Assembly: GCA_013398295.1 (NCBI GenBank)
Contig: VZSF01003598.1
Coordinates: 186,001 to 250,000, forward strand
Reading direction: 5' to 3'
Origin: Chionis minor
Taxonomy: Eukaryota; Chordata; Aves; Charadriiformes; Chionididae
Length of the DNA: 64,000 bases
The notes below the pieces were generated by a model. That model worked only from the letters and a program-made list of their open reading frames with translations. It made no database searches and was not told where the DNA came from. This document shows, piece by piece, positions 46,701 to 58,800 of the stretch. Position numbers and translations under genes: made by a program. How positions within the stretch are numbered: the stretch's first letter is position 1; each line of letters starts with the position of its first letter.

Positions 46701-49700
46701 GAGTAGACCTGGTGCTCCAGGTACTACTGCATGTCCGCTATCACCTACAGCAAGACCACAGACGCTCCCCTACATGCTCCATATGGGCCAGGAGTACAAG
46801 GCACCACCACATTTCCCCCAGAACACCGCCTGTACCTCTTCCATACGGAGACAGGAGTACTGAGGTCCTTAGAAAAACAGATGGGAGAAAAATCTTCAGA
46901 AAACTTGAAGATGAGCTCACACATTTAGTAACAGAGACATGACAAGGTAAGCTGCTGCACCGCAACTGGTTGTCAGATGCCGTTGCACAACAAGGGAAAG
47001 TGCTGTAAATCCAAACCTAAAATGAACCATGGCAGCACTAACAATGGCCACTGCATGAGGCAGACCTAGTTTTAACCAGAGAATAAAAATACCCAAAACC
47101 ACAGTTTTAGAAATTCTTACTTATCCTAAGCTTTACCTAATACTGTCTTTTCGAACCTCAGTGCCCTTGTTCATGCTGATTTGGCAACAAAATGTTAAGG
47201 AGATCTGCAGTGGCCCCGATACATGCATGGAGCAACATAGATTGCTTTCTTTTTCCTCCAGATTTCTGTGGTGGTATAATGCACTTGAGGAAAGTATAGC
47301 AAGACAAGCATGACTGGGGAGGGTTAGTACTACCTTTACTACCATCTTGCAATCATTTCAGTGTGTATAAGCTGATTTCTTAGTACAAATACAGAAGCCG
47401 TCGCTCCTGCAAATAAAGACTTGTGATTGTTTTCAAAGTGTGCACCTGCTGATTTAATTTTAGGCCTTATATTTCATGGGGTGCATTTCTAAGCCTTAAG
47501 TGCTCAGAACCCTCTATTTTGCCTTCTGCTTTCAGAGGTGGTATCGTAGAGACTGAGGACAGGGAAGGAAGGGGAGATAGTGCTTTCATTCTGCCCCATT
47601 CCCTCTCCCAGATGAATGCAGTAACTTTCACTGCCACTTTGTCGGTGAGAAAGAAATACGCAGCATCAGACATGCCACGTTAAAGTGGTGTTTGGGATAT
47701 GAGCTGAGGGAGCTTGAGCCTTTGCTTGTCTCAACAGCATCTTTCACATCTCACAGGCATGGGGAGATGAAGGTCACTGAGGAAGAACACTTGAATCAAC
47801 ACAAACCCAACTGACAGCATTAAGCTTGAAAGAAAAAATTGCTCCCGATTTTTTTTTTTTCTTGTTACTGACCGAAAATAATAGGCGGAAAATATCTATT
47901 TAAAACTATCGCACTGCTAACAGCACCTCACCCCCAAACCACCTGCATCTTTAAGATAATGATCGCACTGTGTCACCTTAGCACTGTGAATGCTCCTGCT
48001 GCACTTGCCATTTCTAGCTTTGTGCAGAACTGACTTCTGGGACTGGAACTTGCTTTTCCCTCTCTTCAAAGCCACCTTGCCAGCCAGACATTTGTTGCCA
48101 CTGGGAAAAGTCTCTGTATGTAATACCAAGTGGATAAGCAGGAAGTGACCCAGGGAGAGAGAAATGCATATTGCAAGTCTGATTGACACACCACTCAAAC
48201 AGGGAAGGACAAGCTGAATGAACTGGGGATCAAGCTCTAGAAACCTTTTTTCCTCCTGTGTGCATGGAGGTTAGTCTTCTTTTGAGATGAGGCTTCAAAC
48301 ACATCTAGGTCTAAAATACACAGCAGATTCTTTTGTTTAGCAGCAGTACTATACTCCTGTATTGCATTCCACAAATGAGTTCAGAGAACATGAAAAAACC
48401 CACCTAATAAATCACTTTTGTTATGTATTAAGTAGGTAAGGAGTTCCACTGGCATTGCATAGAGGGGAATATGAAACACAGGAGAGATTAGGAGGCCTGC
48501 AAAAGATGAGACAGAAAGTCTAGGAGACAATCAGAAACACCATTCCCATCATGTGCTGTTACACTGTCTGAAGACATCCTGTGCTTGCAGGACACTATTA
48601 TCTACTCTTGATACAGCATGACGTTAACAACATCAAATCAACAGCGAGGATATCGGTCTTCTGATAGATTGTGAGTTTAGTCCCCTCCCTTAAAACAATC
48701 AACACAACAGCTGCTTGAACATAGCTGCAGACACATTCAAAAGATGGTAAATCCTACCACACTGTTTCGGGAGAAGGCTAGATCAAGGTTAATATAAGAA
48801 ACAACCCAGGACATTGATTTTTCAGGTTTACAAGATGTTTCAGACACAGCTGGCTCTGTGGAATTTGCCATCTTGTAAAAGTTTAGCATGGCAATAATGT
48901 ACAGTCTCTGTCACATATTCAACTTCAGTGGGGTTTTTTGCATTTTCTGCATTGTGAAATTCTTCATTTACCACAAAACCAGGAATGATAAAGTTAAACT
49001 CTGTAACATTGCCCACAGAGCTAGCAGTTTCCTTTTTGTCCTGTGCTGTGTTCTCCTCCAAGATCCATGCTGACTGCAAACCTGATGCTGGAAAATGCAT
49101 CTGAACCAGACAGCCAGCCAGGGATCTCCAATCAGAATCGCAGACATCCCTGTACCACTAGACAGAGGATGAATATTAAAGCTCAGTAGTAATTCCAAAC
49201 CCTCTGGCTTTTCACTCACTTTGTCGTAGGAATACGTGCTGAAGTACTGTTAATCTCAATTTTCCCTTTTGTGTTCCTTCTCTAAGTAGTAGCTGGAGAC
49301 ACAAAGACAGAAAAGGAATATACTGCCAAGCGAGTTTCATCACCAGGGCTGTCCCTCACCATTATTTATGCCACATCATTATGGTTCTTCTCCCCTCTAG
49401 ATGAAAGGAGACCACATACCGCTTCCAGACACAAACTCACAGTCCTTTGTACATTCTTACCTGAAAAAAATTCCCATTGCAAAGAAATGCCAAATTGCAA
49501 AATACTGGGAGTTTGGAAAAATACTTGGTCCAGATAGTAGGAATCTGTAGTGCACATTTGAACACAATATTGAACAGCAGTCAGCAATGCACCATTGTAG
49601 TCATGAAGACTAACCACACACTGAGCTGTTGGAGCAAGAAACAGCCGGCAGGTCAAGGGAAGAGATTATTCCCCTCTACTTATTTGAAATTGCATACGAA

Positions 49701-49740
49701 ACCTCATGTACCTCTCCATAGTACAAGAGACATGTCAACA

Positions 49741-50020
49741 GATCGGAAAAGAGTCCAGCAGAGGGTCAGTCCAGCAGAGATGGTTAGAGGAATGGACTAG
49801 ATAAAATAGGAAGAGAGACTGAGAAAACTGGGGTTTATTTACCCTGGAGAGGAGGAGGCTAATGAGGGAGTCTAACTGTATGCTTCCACTACCAAAAGGG
49901 AGGTTATTGAGGAAAACAGAGCCAGATTTTTCTCGCAAGGTGCACAGGACCAAGACGCAAGTGTCCTGAGGCAGTGGCCACAAATTCCAGGAAGGGAAAT
50001 TTCAACTGGGTAGCAGGAGG
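49741..50020 (+). mobile_element. CR1 LINE fragment (late ORF2 region)
   Basis: Degenerate CR1 sequence. Diagnostic pieces are AAAAGAGTCCAGCAGAGGGT, GAAAACTGGGGTTTATTTAC, CTGGAGAGGAGGAGGCTAAT, ACTACCAAAAGGGAGGTTAT, GGCAGTGGCCACAAATTCCA and GAAGGGAAATTTCAACTGG. These occur in the CR1 order. Both ends are truncated, and the 3' tail with ATTCTATG repeats is absent. Oriented opposite to ERBB4. Confidence 0.85.
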
Positions 50021-51581
50021 CATCCAGATTGTTCGCATTTCTGTGTTTGCTACCTTCCCCTTGCAGATTGCCTTACTGGTGAGGTGGGGGAGGTGAAATG
50101 TTTAATACAGTCACTTAAGCTGCAAGGTTGACTCATATGCAAGAAGATGGGTGATCGCAAAAGCGTGGGGGGGGTTCTTTCCATCTTTCCATGAATAAAA
50201 TCACCAACATTTCAGCACGACAAGCTTAGCAGCCCTTGAGAAAGATTTTATAAAACCTTTACACAGAATTGCTTTCCTGTTACAAGTTAGCATTGTTGTT
50301 CAAGACAATGGCCTTCACTTATCAGGAGGCAAGGGTCAGCAGTCTTTTCATGATAGGTAAAACTGGTACCTCGCAGCGCTACAAGAAGTAGATAAAATGT
50401 TTCAGTTGAAAGAGAGAATACCTACTTGCAATGACATATGAATGGTTTTATGCCCTGCACTTCATGTGCAGCTGTAATGCGACTCTGAGGTCTTGTGAAC
50501 TCATTCAACACTTAGAAGAGAAACAGTGTGTCTGTAGCTTCCTCAAGCTCATACGCTCATCCCAGCTAGGTCTGAGGTCACAGAGCCAGTGTGTACAGGA
50601 ACTCTGTGAATGCAACCAGGTTTGGCTTTGGTCTGCTCCTCCACCGGTTCCCTACAGTTTCTGGGGTATAACTAATCATCTCTTTGTCAGTAAGAGCAAG
50701 ATTTGACAAGGCCTTGATTTCACCTTGTGTTTTTGAGCAATTCAAGTTTCGTTGTTTCCACTTACAAAATCCCTCAATTCGCAGAATGAGGAAAAGGGGA
50801 GGCAGAGATAATCAGGCCATTACCACAATTACACTTTGGGGGAGGAGACAGCTTTTTTAGCTTATATTCCCCTATATAAACTTTCTGCAAAAATGCATGG
50901 GTATGCTTGTTCCTTTCCTAGGAAGAAGATGGTCTATCAACAGGCTCCCTGAGCTGACTAACCTGAAACAGTTTTTGAGTTGTGCTTCTACAAACCTGAG
51001 TAACCTAAGTAGCCAGTTTTGCAAAGAGCTACCGTATGAAACAGCATCTTCATTTCAGCGTTTTCCCTTCCCCTCTCTTCTTCATTATTATACTCTGGTC
51101 CCATGCATCTGAACTTTGTAAACGCGCCGCAGAACAACTTGCCTAGTCAAGAGTTTGCATTACCTACATAAATGTCTATTAGCAACTGAAGTGATGCACA
51201 GCAGACAAGTGACTACCCAACGAGAGACAAAAGGCTATTAATTCTATTTAGTTGCAAAAATAAAATATGCAGCAAATAATAAACATGCACAGGAACGTAC
51301 ACAGCCCTCCCAGAGGACAAAACCCAGAAGTAAAAAGGAGGAATGACAGAAAAAAATACTATTGCTGAAAAACATTAAGCTTTAAAAGTAAAGATCAAAT
51401 GTTTGCCTATGAGAATAGAAAAAAAAAATCCCAACAGGATCAGAGAATGCTCTGTTGTGCATGGGATTCCTGACATGATATGAAGCTGGGCATAGATGTT
51501 CAAATAATAAGGTTATTTTGACAATAAGGAGTATTGTGCTAGTAGGCATTTCATATGAAAAGCAGGAAGTACTCCCCAAAT

Positions 51582-51599
51582 AACAATAATAATAATAAC
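51582..51599 (+). repeat. (AAT)n short tandem repeat
   Basis: AATAACAATAATAATAATAA: about six trinucleotide units with one interruption. Confidence 0.85.
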
Positions 51600-54500
51600 T
51601 TCAGGTGCCTGGTTGCTAGCACTAGCATTTTCCTAGGTGTGAAAGAGCATATGGATGTCTGATTTTATGGTTATTTGTTGGACAAAAGGGATATCTATGA
51701 TATTCACGGATAAAAAAAAGTATCCTGAAAGAAGTTATCATTATACACCAAATGACTAGGAAGGTCAGTGATATTGACTGACTGATTAAAAATGAGATTT
51801 ATAAAAAAGAATTAGATGAATAGCTTGTATACATGAAATGCTGCAAATAACAGATAATGCACCAGGGGATTTATTACTAAACCAATTTGATTTTCTAAGC
51901 CTTAGGTAATTTAGAACCTGCAAGCAAGTAAGAAGGCTGGTCTCCTCCAGAAAATATTTCTTCTGGCAAAAAATAGGGGAAAAAAAAAAGGAAAGGAAAA
52001 AGCTGCTAAACATTCTCCCCCCCAAAAAAAACCAAAACAGAAAAGGAAATAGGAAAAAAACCCCAACCCTTAAGGTAGCAGAGCTCTATACTTCATAACT
52101 TCATGTACTGCATCGTCAAACAGACTGGCAGATATAAGAAAGCTGACAGCTCTCCAGAGGACCCTGCTGAAGCTGCTGTGCAGAAGTCTGGAACGGCACA
52201 GACCTGATCCCGCATGTAATGAGACTGAAGAGAGCTGGAAGGTAAACTCCCTCCCCCAGCTGCAGGGAAGGAGCAGAGGGGGCTGTCTGCCAAGCCTCAC
52301 GTGTGCCCCTTGGCGTGTGTGAATGCACATACACAGGCATGGGCCTGCCCTCCTGGGTAGCTCTGCTAGGGAAAGGCATCCTCATAGGGAGGGGGGACCC
52401 AAAAGTCAAGGTTCTGTTTGCCATAAATGCACTGCAAAAAGGCATTAAATTATATTACATTAAAAAAACCCCACAAAACACTTGCACTCAAGTGTCTTAC
52501 TCATGAATCCAGAGAATATACAGTCAAATCAAGGAAATACTAACATATCTGTGCTCCTCTTTCATGCCTTAGGTTAAGCACCCTGGAAAAGCCTCATTAA
52601 CTAGTGACAGTTTTAGTTGAAGGTCTTGTGCACCAGGCTGGCTGAGAATATTAGGCCTCATTAAATTAAAAAAAAAAAAANAGCTACTCTACTACTCCAT
52701 TCAGTCGGTCTAATTCCACTTTAATTGGCATCCATGTAACCAATCTCTTGCATTTCTCATGGAACTGTCCCAGACACATACACTTCACACAACTGAACAC
52801 AGCAAACACAATCAATCCTTTATTTTACTCCTGCCGATGCCAGCCCAAAAAGGCTCTGGAGGAACACAGAGACTTTTCACAATCTCCCAGCAGGTAAGGC
52901 AATCCAAAAAATGTGGTTGTGGTGGCAACTTGGAAAGCGCACAGCTCCATGTCAGATGCCAGAGCAGTGGTGGCCTGTTGGTAGCTAATAACATACCATG
53001 ATCATTGTATGAGGCAACGTACCATCATTTACTGCATTTCACCACCACCTATTAGCAATCAACCTCTACCAACACTACATGGCTTCTGTTACTGAACGTA
53101 TACCACTGCCATGGTGAGGACAGCTCTCAGCAAGTTCAGGGTCTCTCTGACCTGTATTTGAAACAGATGCCCTGCCTCTGCAGGTCATTTGCTCTGAAAA
53201 CCCCGAGTAAACCTGCTGAAGAGGCTGAGGGTAGGACTTATGGCAAGCTAAAGAGATAGCAAGCCAAAAGTTGACACTGACAGTTGTGTGTTTGCTGCCT
53301 AGAGCAGGAGCTATCCTGTTATATCATCACATCATTTATGACTTAACAGGATGAAGGCTCAACAAAAGAGACTGTAAAGGACAACTGCCACCCTAATGCA
53401 ATGCAGACGTCAGATCATCCTGACTTCAATAAAGCATTCTGTATTACCAGAGCCATGCTGGTGTAAAAGGCGCAGAATGGGAATAGGTTTGCAGTCTTCA
53501 TGCTCCTCCTGACAGTAATGCAGAAAAGGGCCTGTTCTGTAGGATGGTCGCACCACCTCCACATACAATGAAATTAATAAATATACAGCTGTACATTAAT
53601 ACACATACATCTATGTATATGCACAGACCTGGAGAGCACCGACAAAGGACAGAAGGAGAAAGAGAAGGAACCCACATATTATTCTTTGCATAATATTCAC
53701 AGATGTGACTTTGGGTTGTACCTGCTCTGACATGCGACTGCATTACAAGGTAGTGGTGCCTTCCTTTAAAGTGCGTGAATTCCATAGGAAAGGCTGTGAT
53801 TTTGACAATAAGAAGTCTAAGAAGTCAGCATCGAATGGAGATGCTGCTGGCTTGTAGATTTTTAAAGGAAGGTATCTCATTGTCATTCCTTTGTGTCCAG
53901 TATACCTCAATCACTCAATCAGTCACTGTGCAACAATAAAAAAAGAATAGAAATACCAACATAAAAAAGAATGATTTTATAGCCTCATGTCTGTGGTGAG
54001 TAGGATATGTATGAGGATTTTGATAATTCTGACAAAATTAATAGGTATTGTCATGCTGCAATTTGGGGAAAGACAACATAGTATTCAAGTATAACACACG
54101 TGACACTAATAGACCATGCTGGCAGATTTTAACAGCAGACAGAAAGGTTATGTCTAGGTCTCTGCTTCCACATCAAACCCCTGTGGTTGCACTGCAGGAC
54201 AGCCACACTGACACTGCTGATGTGGGCTGCCAAAGCCCCAGCACCTTCTCGTGAGGTTCATATATCGAAAGTCTTTAAAGACAGTAGGAGGAAGAGTCCT
54301 TTTATTCATCAAGAGGTTAAGTCTTGGAAGGAACGCTTGAGAAAGAAAGGATGCAGAGCTTCACTTTTCAAAGTGTTGAGTGAGACCCTTTTATTCCCAT
54401 TAAAGAGAGCTTTAGCTGCACTGCAGAATGACTTGGAATAGAGGAGGGAATGGGAATTTTCACTCTTTGCCCAGCCTGGAAGACCGAAGTAAGGTAGGTG

Positions 54501-55575
54501 ACCCAGCACATGCTTTTTACTGCACATCCTGAAACTAAAGCCCACAGCTTCCATATACATGTCCATTCTTGCTCTGCTGGTTTTTCCTGACATGCCATGT
54601 TCTCTTTCCATCCTGCTGTTCGATCATGTTGTTGTTTCCTTTTCCAGGAGATAATTAATTAATGCATGAACTATAGCAGAGCTAAGCAATCAGAATGCAA
54701 ACTAAGGAGGAACAGCCCATTAGAAAGATATGAGTTATTCCTTTTAAACATCAGCCTGCACACTAATTTAACTTTCACTGGCCAGAACCAGTCTGGCCCC
54801 TGGAACTTCTGGAGGGCACTCCCCTAGAGCAATGTTCCCTGGAGGGCTCTTCATGGGAGACCATGCCAGCCAATGGTGATGACAACATTTTGACAAAGAC
54901 AACGCTTCTGTGATGTCACCATCCCTCATGGTCAAGTGGTCTCAGACACTCATCCTCAGCAACCCCCAAACTGATCACAGAAGTTGTACTATGCTTGTCC
55001 TCTTCTCACATCCATGGCATCCAACCAGACCACCTCTTCCATACAGGATTGTTTGGGCCATGTGAGTGAAATTCCTGGTCTGTGGAGACCATGGCTTATT
55101 CCTCACCTCCACCGCCTGGTTCTCTGCCTTCCTGTGACTTAGCAAGTCACTCACAAAATCTCACAGTGTCTTAAAGTAGTTTCTTTCTCATTGCTTTTCT
55201 CAAAAGCCAGCAGAAACAGGCACTTTTAAAGGACTGCTTGGAGCACACCTCTGTTTTCTGTGTTCTTACTGCCCCTCTAGAAGTATCATCTTTCTCCACT
55301 AACTAAACAGGGGCAAGAGAGCTATAGGCCTCCACATGAGTTACCTTTTCCGATAATACCCTCTTGTGATCTTATGGAACCTGCACAGCTGTATATGCTG
55401 TGACGGGACTCTCCCTTCCCTAGTCCTCCATACTCAGGCATGCACACACAGACAGACACACATGCAAGCATTCCCAAGGCTTCTTTGCTGCAGTTTACGC
55501 TGATGAAAAGAGCAGCTTTAGGGAAAACCCCTCTGGGACTGACGGTACATTCTGCTAAACTGCCTCTACAGCAAG

Positions 55576-55595
55576 TAAATAAATAAATAAATAAT
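55576..55595 (+). repeat. (TAAA)5 short tandem repeat
   Basis: TAAATAAATAAATAAATAAT: about five tetranucleotide units in intron 20. Confidence 0.9.
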
Positions 55596-58479
55596 GTGAT
55601 CCTTGTTTTTTAGTTAGACTGTAATTTCCTTTTTAATAACTATCTGCTTTCACAGCACACTCACCAACTGAACAGTATTTAACAGGAGGCTTATACTATT
55701 TTCAGGGGACTTCAATTATGAATTAGAGTGTAAACTTCTTCCTCTTTCTGTTTTTTATTTCCTCTAACACTTTACTAAGTGGCAGTGTATTCAAATTCCT
55801 CTTCAAACAGATGTATTGCTTCAAGTTTTTACATCAGGGAACAAATTCTATTCTCTTCCTGCCTGACTCTACTGTTCTCCTCATGGCCATCAGATTAAAA
55901 AACAAACCAAACCAAAACAAACGGAACAAAACAGCACGCTAAAAAAGCCCAGGCACCAAACAAACACTGTCTGAGATGAATCCCATGTTTCAATCATTCA
56001 ATGTCCCTTCATCTTGCTACATACAGCATACTTGCTTGAAATAAATCTCAGTCACCTCTGTCCATTTTAAATGTCAAAACACATTTGACTTTGTAATGAA
56101 CTGCAGAGCTGTTTGTATAGCCTCCATGTTTTAGAATTAAGCAATAGTCCCCATGAAATCACTCATTACCACCAAGTTTGCTTATTAGAGCCTCAGGCAA
56201 GTATAAGGGCAGTTAACTCTGTAACACCATGACTGCCAAGTCCAGTAATGCCTTATTCCCAGGTCTTTATTCTATTAGATATGCCACTCCTTACAGAACA
56301 GAATTTTTACCAAATGCTTTAAAAGTTACATCTTTGACTGATCATTCATTAATAAATGTAAAAAGCAGACACGTGGGGTAAAGTTACTGGGAGAAAGCTG
56401 TATCCTAAAAGGGCCAAAAAACAGAACAACCTTCATTTAGAAGTCGAAGCCACAGTCTCTAGATTGGTAACAACAAGCCTGAGAAAGGGGAAATGCCATC
56501 ACAGAGAACCATCCACAACACATTCAAATTGGACAGGAGAGGTCAGGAACAAAGTGATGCTCTCAGACCACTACCAATGAGAACTGGCTAGGCTTGATGG
56601 GGAGCCAGCTAAATCTTCTGGCTTTCTGCTCTCACAGAAGGTTATCAACAGCAGACACAGAAAGCAAAGAAATTCCCAGCCATTTCAGCCCCCCAGCATT
56701 GTTCACATGCCAATTGTGACTGTGTTCAGTTGATTGCGTCTTTGGAGGTCAAAGTAATAACCCCTACTCCCAGTTTCGGAAGAGGGCAGAGATGTGGTCT
56801 GATAATGAAAATGAAGCAGAGTTGAGTTATGCTTCAGGAACTCATACACCCCATGGTCCAAGCTCTGAGAAGGAGGGAGGTATTACAGGGCTTCTATTTC
56901 ACTTCTCCCGCCAGCAGCATCCAGATGATTAAAAGGGACTCTGTCATCGGCTGTCATTGTGAGCCATGTGGTTGGACCTGACTGCATCTACCAGGCTGAA
57001 TTCAGACTGGATTTATGAGGATGAAGCTCATACAAGACAAATAGAGATGTTTCTGGTTGAAGTCAGTCTGAATTGAGTCCCATGTCTTCAGGAATCATAG
57101 GAATTTTGATGGCAACAAAGGATGCTGGCTTTCTTGCAAAGGGAATTTGCATCTATTGTACCACTTACTGAAGGGAAGGGCTGGTTTTCCCATAACCCTG
57201 AACTTCAGTCATTGATAGGACTGCAAAACTGTATCCCCATGTGGCAGGATACTCAAACATGCCTTGATTTATCTGCCTATATTTATTAATATATCCGATC
57301 AGCCTGTGAATAGAATAGCTCGATATGCTAGAAAAGGGGGGCATGTCCTGAAGTCTACTGGACTGTAAAGTGGAGGAGGAGAGGACACTTCTGTCTTCAG
57401 GAATGGTAGGACAGAGACAGCTGATGTAATTGTAAAGCAAACTTCGACACCACAAATTTACAAGATTACCTTCAGAAAGGGATCACGGGCTACCTAAACG
57501 TGGTTCTAAGCAGTGAATACATTCAATAAACAATTTTGCTCTTTTTAGATTTAGTTTGTACGTGTATATGTATAATTATACCCTGTTATGTAAATATTTG
57601 ACTATTTATACACTATGCATATTTTATTTATAAATCTGTTACAAAAACACTCTGGCTTAAGTTTATTTAAACCAAGAAGAAAGACTCACTTTTTTACATA
57701 TTCAAAATTATTCTTCTATTTATATAGTGTCCAAATGACTCTGATGGAGAATGCTACAACTCTGAAGACCCTAGTTCTATGTCTCCAACTATCAAGCTGT
57801 TAAGATCATGGCTTGATGTAAGTTTATTTTCAGTTTTTCTGTTCTACAATCAGAATCAACCATATTTCACGCAGTCCTGATACTAGTGTTCAGACTTATC
57901 AACTGAAAGTTTAATATCACACGATAACATCACTGTGTGCTGTCAGTGGAGTAAAAATATGAATATATCGCCTGACAGCAGTAGCATTTATTTTCATCCT
58001 CTCTAAACACACACAAGCACAGATACATGGATCTGTGGTACAGGGAGGGAAGGAGGGAAGTGAGATTTTCAAAGATGCAAAGAGAAATCAGTTGCCCAGT
58101 ACCCTTCCATTATAAAATATATGTGTATATATTATATATACAGTTAAAAATATACCAGTGCACTTAACTGCTTTAGAGAGCAAAATATATTCATAACGGG
58201 GAGGGGGGGGGGAAGTATGTGTAACACCTGCATTGTACTAGCACTTTCAAACTTTTCTGCTAGGAAATGAACTTGAGGTAGTGAGAAGTTGAAAAATCTG
58301 CTTATTCTTTACTAGTGACATGGAGAAGAACAGCTGAGAGCAGAAATGAACCCATAAATACATGTATATTTTAAGGCCGCGACAGAACAGAATTCCTTGA
58401 AGATCTCTTTTTGGTACGCTGCAACTTCAAGGAAATCACCAGTATTTACTGATGTTCATATATTTTTCCCGGTTACATG

Positions 58480-58800
58480 AGCACAGGTTGCTACTCACTT
58501 GAATGATGCTGATCTGGCAGCTGAGCTTGATGAAAGAACAATGGCGCCTTTTAATTCCACATGGGCCGAGCTCGAGCAGTAAGAGAGCGTTATGCCATTA
58601 CTGCAAATTACACTGACAGTGGAGGGCTGCTGGGGTTATATGGGATAAGCAATGCTGCACAGACACCAGTAGAAGTAATTAGCTGGTGTAATGAAGAGCG
58701 AGAAAAAGGAGAAGAGCGTTGGACAGCGGAGTGTTGTACTGTCAGCATTATCATTCTCCAAGGCTTCGGCAGAACAATGCACTGCTGAGCCTCTGGTAAT
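58480..58800. promoter_or_regulatory. Candidate intronic conserved/regulatory element
   Basis: Within AT-rich intron sequence this segment keeps many CpG dinucleotides (for example GGCGCC, GCCGAGCTCGAGC, and several AGCG sites). It also carries a SOX-like AACAATGG (58539-58546) and a homeodomain-like GTAATTAGC (about 58675). It stays open for 75 codons on the plus strand (58561-58788), but the translation resembles no family I know. This is a candidate only; conservation could not be tested. Confidence 0.35.

Noticed and set aside
50540..50830. MIR-like words (GAGGTCACAGAGCCAGTG and GCAGAATGAGGAAAAGGGGA)
   Set aside because: The pieces are short and their order and spacing do not follow the SINE consensus.
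58561..58788. 75-codon open frame in the CpG-retaining block
   Set aside because: The translation is unfamiliar and the region reads better as non-coding regulatory DNA; kept only as a candidate element.
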